Positions 7,279-14,536 of a stretch of 64,000 nucleotides of DNA are shown here, in pieces. The stretch is from assembly GCF_003076135.1 (NCBI RefSeq), contig NZ_QDGZ01000001.1:496001-560000 (forward strand), written 5' to 3'. The notes below the pieces were generated by a model. It did no database searches. It had not been told where the DNA came from and worked only from the letters and a program-made list of their open reading frames with translations. The DNA comes from Nocardioides gansuensis (GTDB lineage: Bacteria > Actinomycetota > Actinomycetes > Propionibacteriales > Nocardioidaceae). A program made the position numbers and the translations under genes. The stretch's first letter is position 1. Each line of letters starts with the position of its first letter.

Positions 7279-7566
7279 ATGACTCCCGGCGTCCCCGGGC
7301 ACCGCACGTCCATGAGCGACATGGGTGGAATGAGCCAGCAGGAGGCACGCGTCGAGGCCCTGCGGGGCGTGGTCGACCGGGTGAGGTCGTGGCAGGAGAC
7401 CGCGACCGAGGGGACCATCCACGACGAGCTCGACCACGGGCTCCGCGAGGCAGGGGTGACCCTCACCGACGAGCAGCGGGACGCCGTCGCGCGGCAGATC
7501 GCCGACGGCCAGGAGGTCGACGTCGAGGCGCTCGCCGCCGACAGCGAGGCGGGCGGGCCCGCTTGA
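7279..7566 (+). CDS. Small acidic hypothetical protein
   Basis: 95 residues from ATG 7279, which has GAAGG 7 nt upstream; in-frame ATGs at 7312, 7321 and 7330 are other possible starts, and the conserved-looking part begins around MSQQEARVEALRGVV. The body is acidic and helical with no Cys, membrane segment or known motif (LREAGVTLTDEQRDAVARQIADGQ). I do not recognise the family. The 3' end forms one arm of a terminator-like hairpin, and the gene faces the hsp20 gene. Confidence 0.6.
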   Translation: MTPGVPGHRTSMSDMGGMSQQEARVEALRGVVDRVRSWQETATEGTIHDELDHGLREAGVTLTDEQRDAVARQIADGQEVDVEALAADSEAGGPA

Positions 7567-7584
7567 TCGGGCGGCCCGCCCGCC
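7548..7584. terminator. GC-rich hairpin over the small gene's stop
   Basis: GGCGGGCGGGCC (7548-7559) and GGCCCGCCCGCC (7573-7584) are perfectly complementary over 12 bp with a 13-nt loop containing the stop codon. It lies between convergent genes, so it probably terminates both; there is no U-tract. Confidence 0.5.
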
Positions 7585-7685
7585 TGGACTGCGACTGCTG
7601 AGGGCGAGGCCATCCCCGTGGAATGGCCCCGCCTTCCCCTCGGGTTCCGGTCCCGGGTCCCTACCGACGCAGGACCGGTGACCCC

Positions 7686-8114
7686 TCAGGCCTCGATCGC
7701 GGTGCGCTGCTCGGAGCCGCCGGCCTGGACCTCGATCTTGCGCGGCTTGGCCTTCTCGGCGACCGGCACGCGCAGCTTCAGCACGCCACCGTCGTACGAC
7801 GCCTCGATGTGCTCGAGGTCGAGGTTGTCGCCGAGCACCAGCTGGCGGCTGAAGACGCCCCGAGGACGCTCGGAGGCGAGCATCTCCCAGTCGCCGTTGT
7901 TGGGGACTCGCTCGGCGCGGACGGTCAGGACGTTGCGCTCGACGTCGAGGTCGATGCTGTCCTTGGCGACACCGGGCAGGTCGAACTCGATCATGAAGGT
8001 GTCACCCTCACGCCAGGCGTCCATCGGCATCACGGTCGGGCGGTTGGTGGTGCCGAGGAGCTGCTGCGCGAGGCGGTCGAAATCGCGGAACGGGTCAGTA
8101 GTACGAAGCAGCAT
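7686..8114 (-). CDS. hsp20: Hsp20/alpha-crystallin small heat-shock protein
   Basis: A 142-residue small heat-shock protein. The alpha-crystallin domain spans roughly residues 38-130, with [26 protein letters not shown] and the terminal signature [23 protein letters not shown]. It acts as an ATP-independent holdase that keeps unfolding proteins soluble. ATG 8114 is preferred over GTG 8117 because GGGAGG lies 6 nt before it. A divergent HspR-like MerR gene, a TTGATT-N17-TATAAG promoter and a palindrome over the predicted start point suggest heat-stress repression by the neighbour. Confidence 0.93.
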   Translation of the reverse strand: MLLRTTDPFRDFDRLAQQLLGTTNRPTVMPMDAWREGDTFMIEFDLPGVAKDSIDLDVERNVLTVRAERVPNNGDWEMLASERPRGVFSRQLVLGDNLDLEHIEASYDGGVLKLRVPVAEKAKPRKIEVQAGGSEQRTAIEA

Positions 8115-8159
8115 CACGGATCCTCCCTTCGACTCGATTGATGTGCTGCTGCAGTCGAG

Positions 8160-8215
8160 GTAACCTGAATCAGCGGTTACATATTCCTTATAACGCTGAC
8201 GGACGGATCAATCAA
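8160..8215 (-). promoter_or_regulatory. hsp20 promoter with palindromic operator
   Basis: On the minus strand a -35 TTGATT (8215-8210), a 17-nt spacer and a -10 TATAAG (8192-8187) form one of the best housekeeping-type promoters of the window. An inverted repeat GTAACC-N9-GGTTAC (8160-8180) lies just downstream over the expected start site. It is a candidate operator for the divergent MerR protein. The classical HAIR sequence is not present. Confidence 0.65.
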
Positions 8216-8265
8216 GACCCAACTTTCCTCGCGGGCGGACTCGAGACCACAGAGAGGAGGACCCG

Positions 8266-8532
8266 ATGCCAGGACCGGACGAGGGTGTCTACGGCATCTC
8301 CGTCGCTGCCCGGATGACGTCGATGGACGCGCAGAACCTGCGGGTCTACGAGCGTCGCGGCCTCGTCTCGCCGGACCGTACGCCGGGGGGCACGCGCCTC
8401 TACAGCGATGCGGACATCGCCATCCTGCACCGGATCCGGGACCTGCTCGCCGACGGGCTCAACCTCGCCGGGATCGCCAAGGTGCTCGAGCTCGAGGCCG
8501 AGCTGTCACGGCTTCGCCGCCGCACGAAGTGA
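8266..8532 (+). CDS. MerR family regulator, HspR-like
   Basis: An 88-residue MerR-type winged-helix protein: YGISVAARMTSMDAQNLRVYERRGLVSPDRTPGGTRLYS is the DNA-binding domain, followed by DIAILHRIRDLL and a short dimer helix. It lacks a C-terminal effector domain and resembles HspR, the repressor of heat-shock genes. ATG 8266 has GAGAGGAGG upstream. It is divergent from hsp20, whose operator it probably binds (inference). It ends in a convergent terminator facing cysN. Confidence 0.87.
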   Translation: MPGPDEGVYGISVAARMTSMDAQNLRVYERRGLVSPDRTPGGTRLYSDADIAILHRIRDLLADGLNLAGIAKVLELEAELSRLRRRTK

Positions 8533-8563
8533 GTGGCGGCCACCCTCAGGGTGACCGCCACTC
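8531..8563. terminator. Bidirectional terminator between merR and cysN
   Basis: GAGTGGCGGCCACCCT and AGGGTGACCGCCACTC pair over 16 positions with one mismatch, separated by a single base, so a few inner bases must open to form the loop. It is followed by CTCTCGCTCTTG and sits between convergent stops. Confidence 0.65.
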
Positions 8564-8596
8564 TCTCGCTCTTGCGTGCGCCGCCGCGAGGCGGAC

Positions 8597-9895
8597 TCAG
8601 CTCCCGCTGTTGATCATCCCGGCGCCGACGGTGACGCCGGTCGCCTCGTCGATCAGGATGAACGAGCCGGTGGTCCGGTTCTTCGAGTAGGGGTCGCACA
8701 GCAGCGGCACCGTGGTGCGCAGCTGGACGCGGCCGATCTCGTTGAGGCCCAGCTCCTTGGTGTCCTGGTCGCGGTGCAGCGAGTTGACGTCGAGGCGGTA
8801 CTGGATGTCCTTGACCATGGCGCGCGCGGAGCGGGTCGTGTGCTTGATGGCGAGCTTCTGGCGCGGGCGCAGCGGGTCGTTGGTCATCCAGCAGATCATC
8901 GCGTCGATGTCCTGCGAGGGCTTCGGCGCGTTGTTGACCCGGGCGATCATGTCGCCGCGCGAGACGTCGACGTCGTCGGCGAGGCGGACGGTGACCGACA
9001 TGGGCGGGAACGCCTCGTCGATCTCCTTGTCGAACAGGTCGATGGCCTCGATGGTCGAGGTCATGCCGCTCGGCAGCACGACGACCTCGTCGCCCGGCTT
9101 CAGGACGCCGCCGGCGACCTGGCCGGCGTAGCCGCGGTAGTCGTGGTAGTCGTCGGACTTCGGGCGCACGACGTACTGCACCGGGAAGCGGACGTCCACC
9201 AGGTCGCGGTCTGACGCGACGTGGACGTGCTCGAGGTGGTGCATCAGCGTGGGGCCGCTGTACCAGGTCATCTTCTCCGAGCGCGTGACGACGTTGTCGC
9301 CCTGCAGCGCCGAGATCGGGATGACCTCGAGGTCGGGGATGTTCAGCTTGGTCGCGAACTGCGTGAACTCGTGGTGGATCTTGTCGAAGACCTCCTGCGA
9401 GAAGTCCACGAGGTCCATCTTGTTGACCGCGAGCACCAGGTGGGGCACCCGGAGCAGCGACAGCAGTACGGCGTGGCGCCGGGACTGCTCGGTCAGGCCC
9501 TGCCGGGCGTCCACGAGCACGAGGCCGAGGTCGGCGGTCGAGGCGCCGGTGACCATGTTGCGCGTGTACTGGATGTGGCCCGGGGTGTCCGCGATGATGA
9601 ACTTGCGGTTGGGCGTCGCGAAGTAGCGGTAGGCCACGTCGATGGTGATGCCCTGCTCGCGCTCGGAGCGGAGACCGTCGGTCAGCAGCGCGAGGTCGGT
9701 GTAGTCGTAGCCCTTGGACTGGCTGGTCGCCTCGACGGCCTCGAGCTGGTCCTCGAAGATCGACTTGGAGTCGAGGAGCAGGCGCCCGATGAGGGTCGAC
9801 TTGCCGTCGTCGACCGAGCCGGCGGTCGCGAAGCGCAGGAGGTCCATCTGCCGCGGCTTCTCCGCGGTGTAGCCCTCGATGGTGTTGTCGGCCAT
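8597..9895 (-). CDS. cysN: Sulfate adenylyltransferase subunit 1 (CysN GTPase)
   Basis: A 432-residue EF-Tu-like GTPase that drives ATP-sulfurylase activity of CysD, making APS from sulfate and ATP. P-loop GSVDDGKST is near 26-34, switch motif GITIDVAYRYF near 83, DTPGH near 104, and NKMD near 158. Beta-barrel domains follow. The length corresponds to the single-function form; no APS-kinase domain is fused, and a separate kinase gene is found at 14537. Its ATG shares one base with the cysD stop (TGATG), so the two subunits are translationally coupled. Confidence 0.96.
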   Translation of the reverse strand: MADNTIEGYTAEKPRQMDLLRFATAGSVDDGKSTLIGRLLLDSKSIFEDQLEAVEATSQSKGYDYTDLALLTDGLRSEREQGITIDVAYRYFATPNRKFIIADTPGHIQYTRNMVTGASTADLGLVLVDARQGLTEQSRRHAVLLSLLRVPHLVLAVNKMDLVDFSQEVFDKIHHEFTQFATKLNIPDLEVIPISALQGDNVVTRSEKMTWYSGPTLMHHLEHVHVASDRDLVDVRFPVQYVVRPKSDDYHDYRGYAGQVAGGVLKPGDEVVVLPSGMTSTIEAIDLFDKEIDEAFPPMSVTVRLADDVDVSRGDMIARVNNAPKPSQDIDAMICWMTNDPLRPRQKLAIKHTTRSARAMVKDIQYRLDVNSLHRDQDTKELGLNEIGRVQLRTTVPLLCDPYSKNRTTGSFILIDEATGVTVGAGMINSGS

Positions 9896-10809
9896 CAGAA
9901 GTAGCCTTCCTTCTTCCGGTCCTCCATGGCAGCCTCGGAGAACTTGTCATCACCACGCGTGGCGCCACGCTCGGTCACGCGGGCAACCGCGATCTCCTCG
10001 ATGATCTTGTCGATGGTGTCGGCCTCGGACTCCACGCAGCCGGTGAGCGTGAGGTCGCCGACGGTGCGGAAGCGCACGGTCTTCTCCACGACGACCTCGC
10101 CGTCCTTGCACGGGTTGAACTCGGACTCCGAGAGCCACATCCCGCCGCGCTGGAACACCCGGCGCTGGTGGGAGTAGTAGATCTCCGGGATGTCGATCTG
10201 CTCGCGGCCGATGTAGTGCCAGATGTCCAGCTCGGTCCAGTTGGAGAGCGGGAAGATCCGCATGTGCTCGCCCTCGTGCAGGCGGCCGTTGTAGAGGCTC
10301 CAGAGCTCGGGGCGCTGCATCTTCGGGTCCCACTGGCCGAACTCGTCGCGGTGGGAGTAGACGCGCTCCTTGGCGCGGGCCTTCTCCTCGTCGCGGCGGC
10401 CGCCACCGAAGGCGGCGGTGAAGCCGTTCTCCTCGATGGCGTTGAGCAGGGTGCCGATCTGGAGGCGGTTGCGGGAGGTCTTGCCGTCGTCGACGACGAT
10501 GCCGTTCTTGATGGCCTCCTCGACGCTGGCGACGTAGAGCTTGGCGCCCAGCCGGTCGACCCAGCGGTCACGGCAGGCGAGCACCTCGGGGAAGTCGTAG
10601 CCCGTGTCCACCTGGAGCAGGGGGAACGGCAGCTTGGCGGGGTAGAACGCCTTCTCCGCGAGGCGGAGCATGACGATGGAGTCCTTGCCGCCGGAGAACA
10701 TCAGGACCGGCTTCTCGAACTCGGCGGCGACCTCACGGAAGATGTGGATCGACTCGGCCTCGAGCTGGTCGAGCTGACTCAGCTGGTAGTCGGCGTGGGT
10801 TTGCGTCAT
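9895..10809 (-). CDS. cysD: Sulfate adenylyltransferase subunit 2 (CysD)
   Basis: A 304-residue PP-loop ATP pyrophosphatase-type protein: LMFSGGKDSIVMLRLAEKAF (near 33-52) binds ATP, and FGGGRRDEEKARAKER plus FPLSNWTELDIWHYI are strongly conserved CysD segments. With CysN it forms APS in the cytoplasm, the first step of assimilatory sulfate reduction or PAPS formation. ATG 10809 is chosen from homologue length; an AGGAGAGG lies 14 nt upstream, which is long, and an in-frame ATG at 10848 would add 13 residues. A TACGAT box lies just upstream of that ATG on the same strand. The gene is divergent from a GH16 lipoprotein gene. Confidence 0.95.
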   Translation of the reverse strand: MTQTHADYQLSQLDQLEAESIHIFREVAAEFEKPVLMFSGGKDSIVMLRLAEKAFYPAKLPFPLLQVDTGYDFPEVLACRDRWVDRLGAKLYVASVEEAIKNGIVVDDGKTSRNRLQIGTLLNAIEENGFTAAFGGGRRDEEKARAKERVYSHRDEFGQWDPKMQRPELWSLYNGRLHEGEHMRIFPLSNWTELDIWHYIGREQIDIPEIYYSHQRRVFQRGGMWLSESEFNPCKDGEVVVEKTVRFRTVGDLTLTGCVESEADTIDKIIEEIAVARVTERGATRGDDKFSEAAMEDRKKEGYF

Positions 10810-10954
10810 GACGAACGGGGGGCCTCTCCTGTGGACAGCGACCCACATCGTAGCGAGGCCGTCGGGGAACGCCGCATCCGCCGCAGCCCCCGGACAGTCC
10901 CGTGGGGAGGCGCGGAATTGGCACGTCCCTGCACCGTTCAGCGAATATGGCCGA

Positions 10955-12118
10955 ATGCGAGCTCCCGGGATCATCCTTGCGCTGGTGCTGACGCTGTCTG
11001 CCTGCTCCGGGTCGGACGCCGGGGGGCCGGAGGAGTCCTCGTACGCCGACGGCGAGGGCATCTCGGTCGAGGTGCACCCCCGCCTGGCACACGCCGGTGA
11101 GGATCCCGCGCCCGCCGACGCCGCGGCGTACGTCATCGACGCGAAGCTGGACGAGGCCGAGGAGGGCGTCGAGGTCCAGCTCCAGGTCGACGGCGAGGCC
11201 GGCTGGACCGTGGTGGACGAGGCCGAGACGGACGCCAAGGGCCGGGCCAGCCTCACCTCCGCCGAGTCGGGCGAGCAGCGGGTAGTGACGACCGATGAGG
11301 ACAATCCGCTCGGCGTCCACTTCGACCCCGCGGAGGACAGCCCGGCGCCGACCATGACCGACGACTTCGTCGACTCCATCGGCGCGTGGGTCACCAGGGC
11401 CCAGGGCTATGCCGGCGTCCGGATGTGCTCCCGCGCGGACGATCGCGCGGTCCGGGTCAAGGACGGCCTGCTGCGGCTCTCAGTCCTCGACGACCCCCAG
11501 CGCGGCCTGTGCACGCACAAGGGCGAGCGCTACGCCTACCGTCTCAACGGGCACATCGGCTCGGAGGCCTTCCACATCTTCCGCTTCGGCTATGCGGCGG
11601 CCCGCATCCGCTTCCAGTCGCCGCGCGGGCAGCACGGCGCCTTCTGGTTGCAGAGCTACGGCCTCGGCACGCCGGGTCCGGCGAGCCGCACCGGCGCCGA
11701 GATCGACGTCATCGAGTACTTCGGCGACGAGCACCCGCAGGGTGGGCTCACCAGCTTCGTCTACTGGACGCCACCCGGCGGCAAGTCTCAGACGCAGGGC
11801 AGCTGGATCGCCGACCCCGAGCAGTACGGCGAGGACTGGTCGTCGAAGTTCCACGTCTTCTCGGTCGAGTGGACGCCGAGGGAGTACGTCTTCCGCATCG
11901 ACGGCGAGATCACCCGCCGGATCCGCGAGGGCGTCTCCGGGCAGCCCGAGTTCCTGATCCTGTCGCTGCTCAGCTCCGACTACGAGCTCCAGCACATCGA
12001 GGACGACGAGCTGCCAGTGCACATGGACGTCGACTGGGTGCGCGTCTGGGAGACCCCGAAGACCCTCAAGGGCGAGCGGAAGGCGAGTCGAGGACAAGGG
12101 TCACCGGGCCGTCGTTGA
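10955..12118 (+). CDS. Secreted GH16-family glycoside hydrolase, lipoprotein
   Basis: A 387-residue exported protein. The N-terminal signal ends with a lipobox LSAC (Cys about residue 16), then a beta-rich domain (about 20-130), then a GH16 jelly-roll domain with [21 protein letters not shown] and the catalytic EIDVIEYFG (E-x-D-x-x-E), and [12 protein letters not shown] near the end. GH16 enzymes cut beta-1,3/1,4-glucans or galactans; which one is not clear. ATG 10955 is set by the signal peptide; there is no ribosome binding site, and a GAATAT box lies 6 nt upstream. The last 17 codons run antisense into dtd, so its tail ([12 protein letters not shown]) may be an unselected extension. Confidence 0.87.
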   Translation: MRAPGIILALVLTLSACSGSDAGGPEESSYADGEGISVEVHPRLAHAGEDPAPADAAAYVIDAKLDEAEEGVEVQLQVDGEAGWTVVDEAETDAKGRASLTSAESGEQRVVTTDEDNPLGVHFDPAEDSPAPTMTDDFVDSIGAWVTRAQGYAGVRMCSRADDRAVRVKDGLLRLSVLDDPQRGLCTHKGERYAYRLNGHIGSEAFHIFRFGYAAARIRFQSPRGQHGAFWLQSYGLGTPGPASRTGAEIDVIEYFGDEHPQGGLTSFVYWTPPGGKSQTQGSWIADPEQYGEDWSSKFHVFSVEWTPREYVFRIDGEITRRIREGVSGQPEFLILSLLSSDYELQHIEDDELPVHMDVDWVRVWETPKTLKGERKASRGQGSPGRR

Positions 12119-12506
12119 CCGACTCCACGGCCATGTCGGCCCCGAAGACGCCGCGCTCCACCCGCGCTCCGAGACGCTCCAGCTCGGCGCAGACCGCGTC
12201 GTACGCCGGGCGGCCGACGTCGCCCGGAGCAGCGGCCTGCCAGGTCGGGCGGCGGCCCTTGCGGGCGTCGCCGTAGAGCGTGAACTGGCTCACCACGAGC
12301 ACCGGGGCGCCGACGTCGCTGGCCGACTTCTCGTCGCGCAGCAGGCGCAGGTCCCAGATCTTCCGGGCGGACCAGGCCACCTCCGCGGGCCCGTCGGCGT
12401 GCGTGACGCCGAGGTAGACCAGCAGCCCCGGCTCGTCGATGGCGCCGACGATCTTCCCGTCAACCGCGACACTGGCGCGAAGAACTCTCTGCAGGACGGC
12501 TCGCAC
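12066..12506 (-). CDS. dtd: D-aminoacyl-tRNA deacylase
   Basis: A 146-residue protein matching the family throughout: [17 protein letters not shown] at the N-terminus, the SQFTLYGD motif near 79-86, and a C-terminal GPVTLVLDS close to the family's Gly-cisPro hallmark. The enzyme frees tRNA from mischarged D-amino acids and glycine. It is a monocistronic minus-strand gene whose 3' end overlaps the GH16 gene by 53 bp on the opposite strand. No regulation is visible. Confidence 0.95.
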   Translation of the reverse strand: MRAVLQRVLRASVAVDGKIVGAIDEPGLLVYLGVTHADGPAEVAWSARKIWDLRLLRDEKSASDVGAPVLVVSQFTLYGDARKGRRPTWQAAAPGDVGRPAYDAVCAELERLGARVERGVFGADMAVESVNDGPVTLVLDSPSARP

Positions 12507-12529
12507 GCGGAAGATCCTTCTGTGAAGAT

Positions 12530-12602
12530 GGTCTCGATACGCTCGCTGCGCTCGCTACTCGACCACCGAGGTTCGCTGCGCTCGCTACTCGACCACCGAG
12601 GT
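12530..12602. repeat. Palindromic repeat with a duplicated half
   Basis: One full element (GGTCTCGATACG ... CTACTCGACCACCGA) is followed directly by a second copy of its right part (TTCGCTGCGCTCGCTACTC ...). The terminal GAGG of the second copy lies 7 nt before the ATG of the BKACE gene and serves as its only plausible ribosome binding site. Confidence 0.75.
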
Positions 12603-12607
12603 TACCC

Positions 12608-13444
12608 ATGACTGTCGCTGCCGACCGCCTCCTCATCACCGTGGCGCCCACCGGCGCCGAGACCAGCAAGGCCGACTGCCCCCAGCTCCCCACCACCCCG
12701 GAGGAGATCGCGCACACCGCCGCCGAGTGCGAGGCCGCCGGCGCGGCCATGATCCACATCCACGTCCGGGACGGGGAGCACGCGCCCACGCTCGACCTCG
12801 CGCTGCTCAAGGAGTGGGTCGCGGCCGTCCGCGAGTCCTCGAGCCTCGTCGTACAGCTCTCCACGGGGGGCTCGGTCCACGACCCGCTCGACGCCCGGCT
12901 GCGCGTCCTCGAGGCCGAGCCGGACTCGTGCAGCCTCACCATGGGCACGACCAACTTCGGCGACGACGTCTTCCTCAACCCGTGGCCCTTCGTCCGCGAG
13001 CTCTACCAGGCGGCCGTGGAGCGGGGCATCGTGCCGGAGTTCGAGCTCTTCGACCTCGGCCAGGTGCACGCCCTCGGCCGGCTGCTCGCCCTGCACGGCC
13101 CGCCGTCGGGGGGCAAGGTGCACTGCGACTTCGTGATGGGCGTGCCCGGTGGCATGCCCGGTACGACGCCCGCGCTGGTCGCCGGTGTCGCAGCCCTGCC
13201 CGACGGCGTGACGTCCTGGTCGGCCACCGGCATCGGGCGCTCCACCCTGGCCGTCGCGATGGCATCGCTCTCCATGGGCGGTCACCTGCGGGTCGGCATG
13301 GAGGATGTGCTCACGATCGCGCGCGGCGTGCCGGTGAAGTCCAACGCCGAGCTGGTGTCCCGGGCCGTGGCGCTCGGTGAGCTGGCGCAGCGGACGCCGA
13401 TGACGCCTGCCGAGTGCCGCGAGCTGCTGGGGCTGCCTGCCTGA
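12608..13444 (+). CDS. BKACE family beta-keto acid cleavage enzyme (DUF849)
   Basis: A 278-residue TIM-barrel protein. IHIHVRD (near 50-56) carries the two His ligands of the active-site Zn, and VMGVPGGMPGT and WSATGIGR are typical DUF849/BKACE stretches. Members such as Kce cleave a beta-keto acid with acetyl-CoA to acetoacetate and a new CoA ester. The substrate cannot be deduced here: the neighbours (sulfur genes, dtd) give no clear pathway. It stands alone on the plus strand and uses the GAGG end of a repeat as ribosome binding site. Confidence 0.85.
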   Translation: MTVAADRLLITVAPTGAETSKADCPQLPTTPEEIAHTAAECEAAGAAMIHIHVRDGEHAPTLDLALLKEWVAAVRESSSLVVQLSTGGSVHDPLDARLRVLEAEPDSCSLTMGTTNFGDDVFLNPWPFVRELYQAAVERGIVPEFELFDLGQVHALGRLLALHGPPSGGKVHCDFVMGVPGGMPGTTPALVAGVAALPDGVTSWSATGIGRSTLAVAMASLSMGGHLRVGMEDVLTIARGVPVKSNAELVSRAVALGELAQRTPMTPAECRELLGLPA

Positions 13445-13453
13445 GCCGCAGGG

Positions 13454-14461
13454 TCAGGAGTCGGCGCGCTTCATCCCGACCAGGCCGGGTTCGAAGTCCG
13501 GATCCTCGAGCTGGGCGATGGTGGGAGAGCCGAACATGGGCAGTCCCTGGGACTTGCGGATGAAGCCCCACACGATCGGCAGCACGACCAGCACGGCGAG
13601 ACCGACGCCCGCGATGAGGAACGGGTGGGTCTCGTCCTTGCCCAGCGGCGCCCAGCCGGACTTGTCTAGGAGGGCCACGCCGCTCATCGTCAGCACGACG
13701 ACGATGCCGCGCCGGATGATCGACTGCGGCACGCGAGGGGCGAGCGCGGCGCCCAGGAGGGTGCCGGGGACCGACCCGAGGATCAGGGGGACCAGGATCG
13801 CCCAGTCGATGCCGTGCAAGGCGATGTTGGAGATGGCGGCAGCCATCACCAGGGGGACCGCCTGGACGAGGTCGGTGCCGACCAGCTTCACCGCCGACAG
13901 GCCGGGGTAGAGCATCAGCAGGGCGATCATGATCACCGAGCCCGAGCCGACGCTGGTGATGCCGACGAGCAGGCCCCCGAGCATGCCCACGAGCAACGTC
14001 GGGACGACCCGGATCGTGGGGTCGTCGTCGTGGACGTGCGTCCCGGAGCGGACGCGGAGGAGGTTGACGTAGAGCCGCAGGGCGTACGTGGCCGCCGCGA
14101 GCAGCAGCGCGAAGCCGATGCAGATCACCAGCACGTGGTTGAGCTGGTCGACGTCGTCGGTGAACCAGGCGACCAGGTGGGGCCCCAGCAATGCCATCGG
14201 GATCGACCCGATCATCAGCCACTTGGCCAGCTGCATGTTGGGGGAGCCCTCGCGCTTGTGCACGATGGCGCCGCCGGTCTTGTAGACCGCAGCCGCGGTC
14301 AGGTCCGCGGTGACCACGGTCGCGGCCTCGCCGACGCCGAGGAAGAGGAGGGCCGGCGTCATCAGGGCCCCGCCGCCCATGCCGGTCAGGCCGACGACGA
14401 CGCCGACGAGGAAGCCGGCGATCAGGATCGACAGCGCCGTCATGGTGACCAGGTCAGCCAT
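13454..14461 (-). CDS. TauE/SafE family sulfite (anion) exporter
   Basis: A 335-residue membrane protein with 8 or so hydrophobic segments and two related halves, each containing the family pattern GLTGMGGGALMTPALLFLGV and GITSVGSGSVIMIALLMLY. TauE/SafE proteins export sulfite, sulfoacetate or related organosulfur anions. The location between cysDN and the APS kinase suggests sulfite or sulfate handling. ATG 14461 has a good AAGGAGGG; the frame upstream of it lacks one. It runs in the same direction as the APS kinase, with 75 nt between. Confidence 0.87.
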   Translation of the reverse strand: MADLVTMTALSILIAGFLVGVVVGLTGMGGGALMTPALLFLGVGEAATVVTADLTAAAVYKTGGAIVHKREGSPNMQLAKWLMIGSIPMALLGPHLVAWFTDDVDQLNHVLVICIGFALLLAAATYALRLYVNLLRVRSGTHVHDDDPTIRVVPTLLVGMLGGLLVGITSVGSGSVIMIALLMLYPGLSAVKLVGTDLVQAVPLVMAAAISNIALHGIDWAILVPLILGSVPGTLLGAALAPRVPQSIIRRGIVVVLTMSGVALLDKSGWAPLGKDETHPFLIAGVGLAVLVVLPIVWGFIRKSQGLPMFGSPTIAQLEDPDFEPGLVGMKRADS

Positions 14462-14536
14462 CTGACCCTCCTTCGACCAGTGCGGGAACAATGGCGAGCA
14501 ACCTACTAGAGATTGTGTGCGCCGCCTCTTCGGCGG

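Noticed and set aside
10810..10954. Cys leader peptide before cysD
   Set aside because: Short frames exist after the TACGAT box, but none ends in the R-x-x-S-x-x-C pattern seen at 5213 and no alternative stems were found.
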